From contig NC_019880.2 of NCBI RefSeq assembly GCF_002234675.1, positions 20,286,789 to 20,350,788 on the forward strand: a stretch of DNA of 64,000 nt. The letters are read 5' to 3'. The position numbers and the translations under genes were made by a program. The notes beneath the pieces are model-generated. The model saw only the letters and a list, made by a program, of their open reading frames with translations, did not search any database and was not told the DNA's origin. Shown one piece after another: positions 61,333-64,000 of this stretch (position 1 is its first letter; each line of letters starts with the position of its first letter). Origin of the DNA: Oryzias latipes (lineage: Eukaryota > Chordata > Actinopteri > Beloniformes > Adrianichthyidae).

Positions 61333-61485
61333 TTAACCTTTGTGCTATCTTAGATGACCCCACCCTTCCATTGACGTGCTCTCCCTACCATGACAAAGGT
61401 GGATAAAGGTGGAAAGATTTCATGTAATCCATGGACACCAGTGAAGATCACAAATCATTGAAGATAAAAGGTTCAGAGCACTGTC
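61333..61485 (-). mobile_element. piggyBac-like MITE, copy 4 (truncated)
   Basis: Left end ttaacctttgtgctatctta is present. Homology to copy 3 stops abruptly after agcactgtc at about 61485, so about 55 bp including the right TIR are missing. Confidence 0.8.
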
Positions 61486-61540
61486 ACTCTTTGAAACAAA
61501 GTCTCAGCTGTGTTTACACACTTTTTGTGTAAACACAGCT

Positions 61541-61980
61541 GGCCGAATCTCAATTCCTCTCCTACCCTTCTGGCTTCTCCCTATCCCTCCAATTGTAGGG
61601 ACATTGGGAGGGATAGGGGGGTCTGAAATAGTCTTTTGAAGGGGAAACCCTTGCAGCAGAGGGAAACAGAGCCCTCCGCCGTGAAGATAATCTGCGTTGC
61701 ACGCATTGCTTCACGTGGGTGTGCTCTGAAGTACAGTTTGCAAATGTAAGTAATAACTTTTTGCTTTTGTGTGACTTTTTGAAGCTATAAAACTGATGTT
61801 GTTTTGCATTTTCTGAGCACCGACAGCTACGCGCTAACGTGGATGACCGGTGACTATTGATGACATCATCGAGTGGGAGTGATGTCCGAATTACAAGACA
61901 CTATTTTTCTGTAACTCTCCATTTGGAGGGCTAAATGTAGGGGTAGGGAGAAGCCGTAGGGATAGGGGAAGAATTCGGCC
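61541..61980. mobile_element. 440-bp TIR element (MITE)
   Basis: Inverted termini of about 45 bp: ggccgaatctcaattcctct on the left against ggggaagaattcggcc on the right, both continuing into a tggcttctccctatccct-type block. No coding frame or unambiguous target duplication, so the superfamily is unassigned. Confidence 0.75.
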
Positions 61981-61984
61981 AAAC

Positions 61985-62125
61985 CCTCTCTGCTCTGCTC
62001 CATTCAGGTCCACTTGCAGACAAATAGATTCTTGGACATCTTCGTTTTCCTTGTCCGAGCTGTCATCTGCCACAAAACTGTACATCTGGATAGCTCTGAT
62101 ATTGCTCACCGTTGTTGTTGCACCG
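61985..62125 (+). repeat. Dispersed repeat family B, copy 3 (diverged)
   Basis: Shares cagacaaatagattc and gatagctctgatattg with copies 1 and 2. On the minus strand it reads as part of a short acidic peptide (DDSSDKENEDVQES). Confidence 0.55.
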
Positions 62126-62219
62126 CTAATGTTGGCTTGATGTTGTAGTCTAGACTAAAAGGAGACAAACATTCACCTTGAGAGTAGCACCATTTTCTAA
62201 AGGATTAACAATACAGCTC

Positions 62220-62432
62220 TTATCTGGGGTCTAAGGTTTTAATTAAATCAATAAACCCCGTCTTCTCAACGGCATATATGGGTACCATGTCTTTGGCTAT
62301 ATGCAAAGCGACCGCTTTGGTGATTGTTCTCCACCGTGCCCCTTTCCTAGTGATGGGTACCAAGCCCCGGTGTTGAACGAGCCCCGGGGCAACATTCTTC
62401 AAGACCGCAGTATCGTTAAGATCTGACCTCAA
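62220..62432 (-). pseudogene. hAT (ZBED-type) transposase fragment
   Basis: A 70-codon frame ends TKAVALHIAKDMVPIYAV then GFIDLIKTLDPR, the conserved segment after the BED zinc finger of ZBED-type hAT transposases (I-A-x-D-M-x-P..V...GF..L...LDPRY). No zinc finger or DDE residues remain; a fragment. Confidence 0.75.
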
Positions 62433-62711
62433 CTAGAGCTGTGACGGTGTGGGACTTTTGATCAGCGAGCTGATGAAGCAGCAGGAGTCTCGGTGTCGCG
62501 GTCAACCGCAACCCCCCCTGCCGCCGAACACAAAATCCCCCGGCGGCTGCGTCTCAAATGAATACAATTCATAATTACAACGTTGTATTCTTTATTAACA
62601 AATAACAGTAACAACTAACAATCTAACTAATGAAATAACTATATAGGTGTTGTTGAATGAGTTTGTGTATGTGTGTGTGTGTCAGCACGCTGGGTGTGTA
62701 AGAGGAAGAAG

Positions 62712-63060
62712 CAGGGCTCCAGACTGCGACCAATTGGTCGCATTTTGCGACCAAAATTTGAGAGTGTGCGACTTAATTTTACATCCAGTCGCACATGTGC
62801 TACCAGTAAATTTGCCTGACCCAACCATCGTATTTTTTATACATTAAACGTGGAAGGGGCACGTCAATGATCAATGAAATAATCAATGAGACGTGAGCAC
62901 ACACGCACACAGGCAGACACACACACTCGCGCACATACTCATGAAACGCTAGCACACACTCGCGTGGTCTGTGAGGCGGCCAATGCATGTGTCGTGAGAA
63001 GAATAGGGAAAGCCACTGTAAGTGGCTAAAATGCGTGGAGGGGGAGGGGCCTAGAGACAA
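62712..63060 (+). mobile_element. hAT-like terminus and flanking sequence
   Basis: Starts cagggctccagactgcgacc, a hAT-type end, and contains a perfect 18-bp palindrome, tgcgaccaattggtcgca, at 62725-62742. Right end not found; limits approximate. Confidence 0.45.
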
Positions 63061-63201
63061 TCAAGCGCGCGTAAACATCTGTGGGAAGGAAACGGAGACA
63101 AATGTCATCACAACCTGGTATTTGCGTCTGAACTACGGGTAAGCGAACTATTGATTCGTTCTTCCGACCTGCGGCTAGTGTACCAGTGCCAGAGTGTACA
63201 G

Positions 63202-64000
63202 CAGGGGTCTCAAACTCGTGCCCCGCGGGCTATTTGCGGCCCAAAATTGATATTTTGCGGCCCCCACCTTAATATGAAAGTTTAATGTTAATGCAGCCCG
63301 CCAGTTTGTATGAATGACATCAAGGAGTTCCTTAATTTCCTTTAGAACGTAGCTATTCGCTCGTAATTTTCTACATACATGCAGTCCGAGCTGAACTTTT
63401 CTCTGGGTCACACAGAACCGGAGGAAGGTTTAGGTTTTGGTTACGGTCACAGCGGCGCATCAAACGGTTATGCACGGCCGTTACGGCAGCACACCGCTCC
63501 CGCGGGAGTCGGGTCAGCTGAGGAGAATAAATGTCCCACACCTACATGCGTGACAGCTAACGGGGCTTGAACTTTAAATATGTGCGAGCAACAACAAGAT
63601 TAGCCTTAGACACACTGAAAACACGTGTGGAAAATGCAACGATAGACGTGTTTGAGATGAACCAGCGCCTCGCCTGGATCGTTGGGGAGACCAGGGGGGC
63701 TGTGAGATGAAGGCGGATCTGCAGCGAGACTGAAAGAGAACAGGAAATTGGAGTTGTCCTTAACATTCTATTTATTTTTAATATTCCTCTCCCCCTTACT
63801 GTGATCTGTGTTATTACATATTTTATATTTATTTGAATGTTTTGTAATATATGCAGCCTTTTTTTAATCAATTGGTATTTTAAATTATTTTAATTAATCA
63901 CTCAACTACAAAAACCATCAGGACACATGGTTTTTGTAGTCTGTAGGGCACCTTTCAGTCAGTTCAGTACTAAATTTCCAGCTGTGTTCGGGTAGGTTTG
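63202..64000 (+). mobile_element. hAT-like terminus, runs toward window end
   Basis: Begins caggggtctcaaactcgtgc with gcgggctatttgcggccc, the typical fish hAT start. No transposase frame is recognised. A 13-bp-stem inverted repeat (ctacaaaaaccat / atggtttttgtag) lies at 63905-63938. Confidence 0.5.

Overview
This is a window of a vertebrate nuclear genome, almost certainly a ray-finned (teleost) fish. The genes are split by canonical GT-AG introns, many only 60-500 bases long. The intergenic and intronic DNA is packed with fish-type transposons (L1-like, RTE, hAT, piggyBac-like, Tc1/pogo, tRNA-derived SINEs) and very long minisatellites. I cannot name the species from sequence alone.

Five protein-coding genes were reconstructed by following splice sites, with reading phase kept across every junction. 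Left to right they are: the 5' half of iars2 (minus strand, 2542-6172; mitochondrial isoleucyl-tRNA synthetase, residues 1-572, the rest lies off the left edge or is missing); cd24 (plus, 10934-11295; small mucin-like GPI-anchored protein, 80 aa); qrsl1 (minus, 14750-24543; mitochondrial GatA, 515 aa, 11 exons); rtn4ip1 (plus, 24923-32876; mitochondrial NAD(P)H oxidoreductase, 402 aa, 9 exons); and crybg1/aim1 (minus, 35165-60480; giant beta/gamma-crystallin protein with a ricin-type trefoil end, about 3,778 aa, 22 coding exons). The block cd24-qrsl1-rtn4ip1-crybg1 matches the gene neighbourhood of human 6q21. iars2 is not part of that human block and looks like a lineage-specific neighbour.

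qrsl1 and rtn4ip1 are head to head, 379 bp apart, across a CCAAT/YY1/ETS-type bidirectional promoter. rtn4ip1 and crybg1 are tail to tail. Three of the five genes encode mitochondrial proteins: two act in mitochondrial translation (isoleucyl-tRNA charging, Gln-tRNA amidation) and one in mitochondrial redox/coenzyme Q biology.

The non-genic DNA has its own layout. 1-1080 is an 18-bp minisatellite. 6.2-10.8 kb holds L1, hAT-like and a small LTR element with its own repetitive ORF. 12.2-13.5 kb is an L1 3' end split by a piggyBac-like MITE. The qrsl1 introns hold a 3.4-kb nested transposon stack (16.5-19.9 kb), a SINE, and a hAT MITE split by another piggyBac-like MITE. rtn4ip1 intron 4 is a 1-kb C-rich minisatellite. 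crybg1 introns hold a pogo-like element, an RTE fragment between two identical 150-bp repeats, and a 1360-bp tandem duplication built on a 16-bp minisatellite. crybg1 exon 3 also contains a coding 15-bp minisatellite of about 60 units that adds about 300 residues of pentapeptide repeat. From 61 to 64 kb there is a cluster of hAT-type and other TIR fragments.
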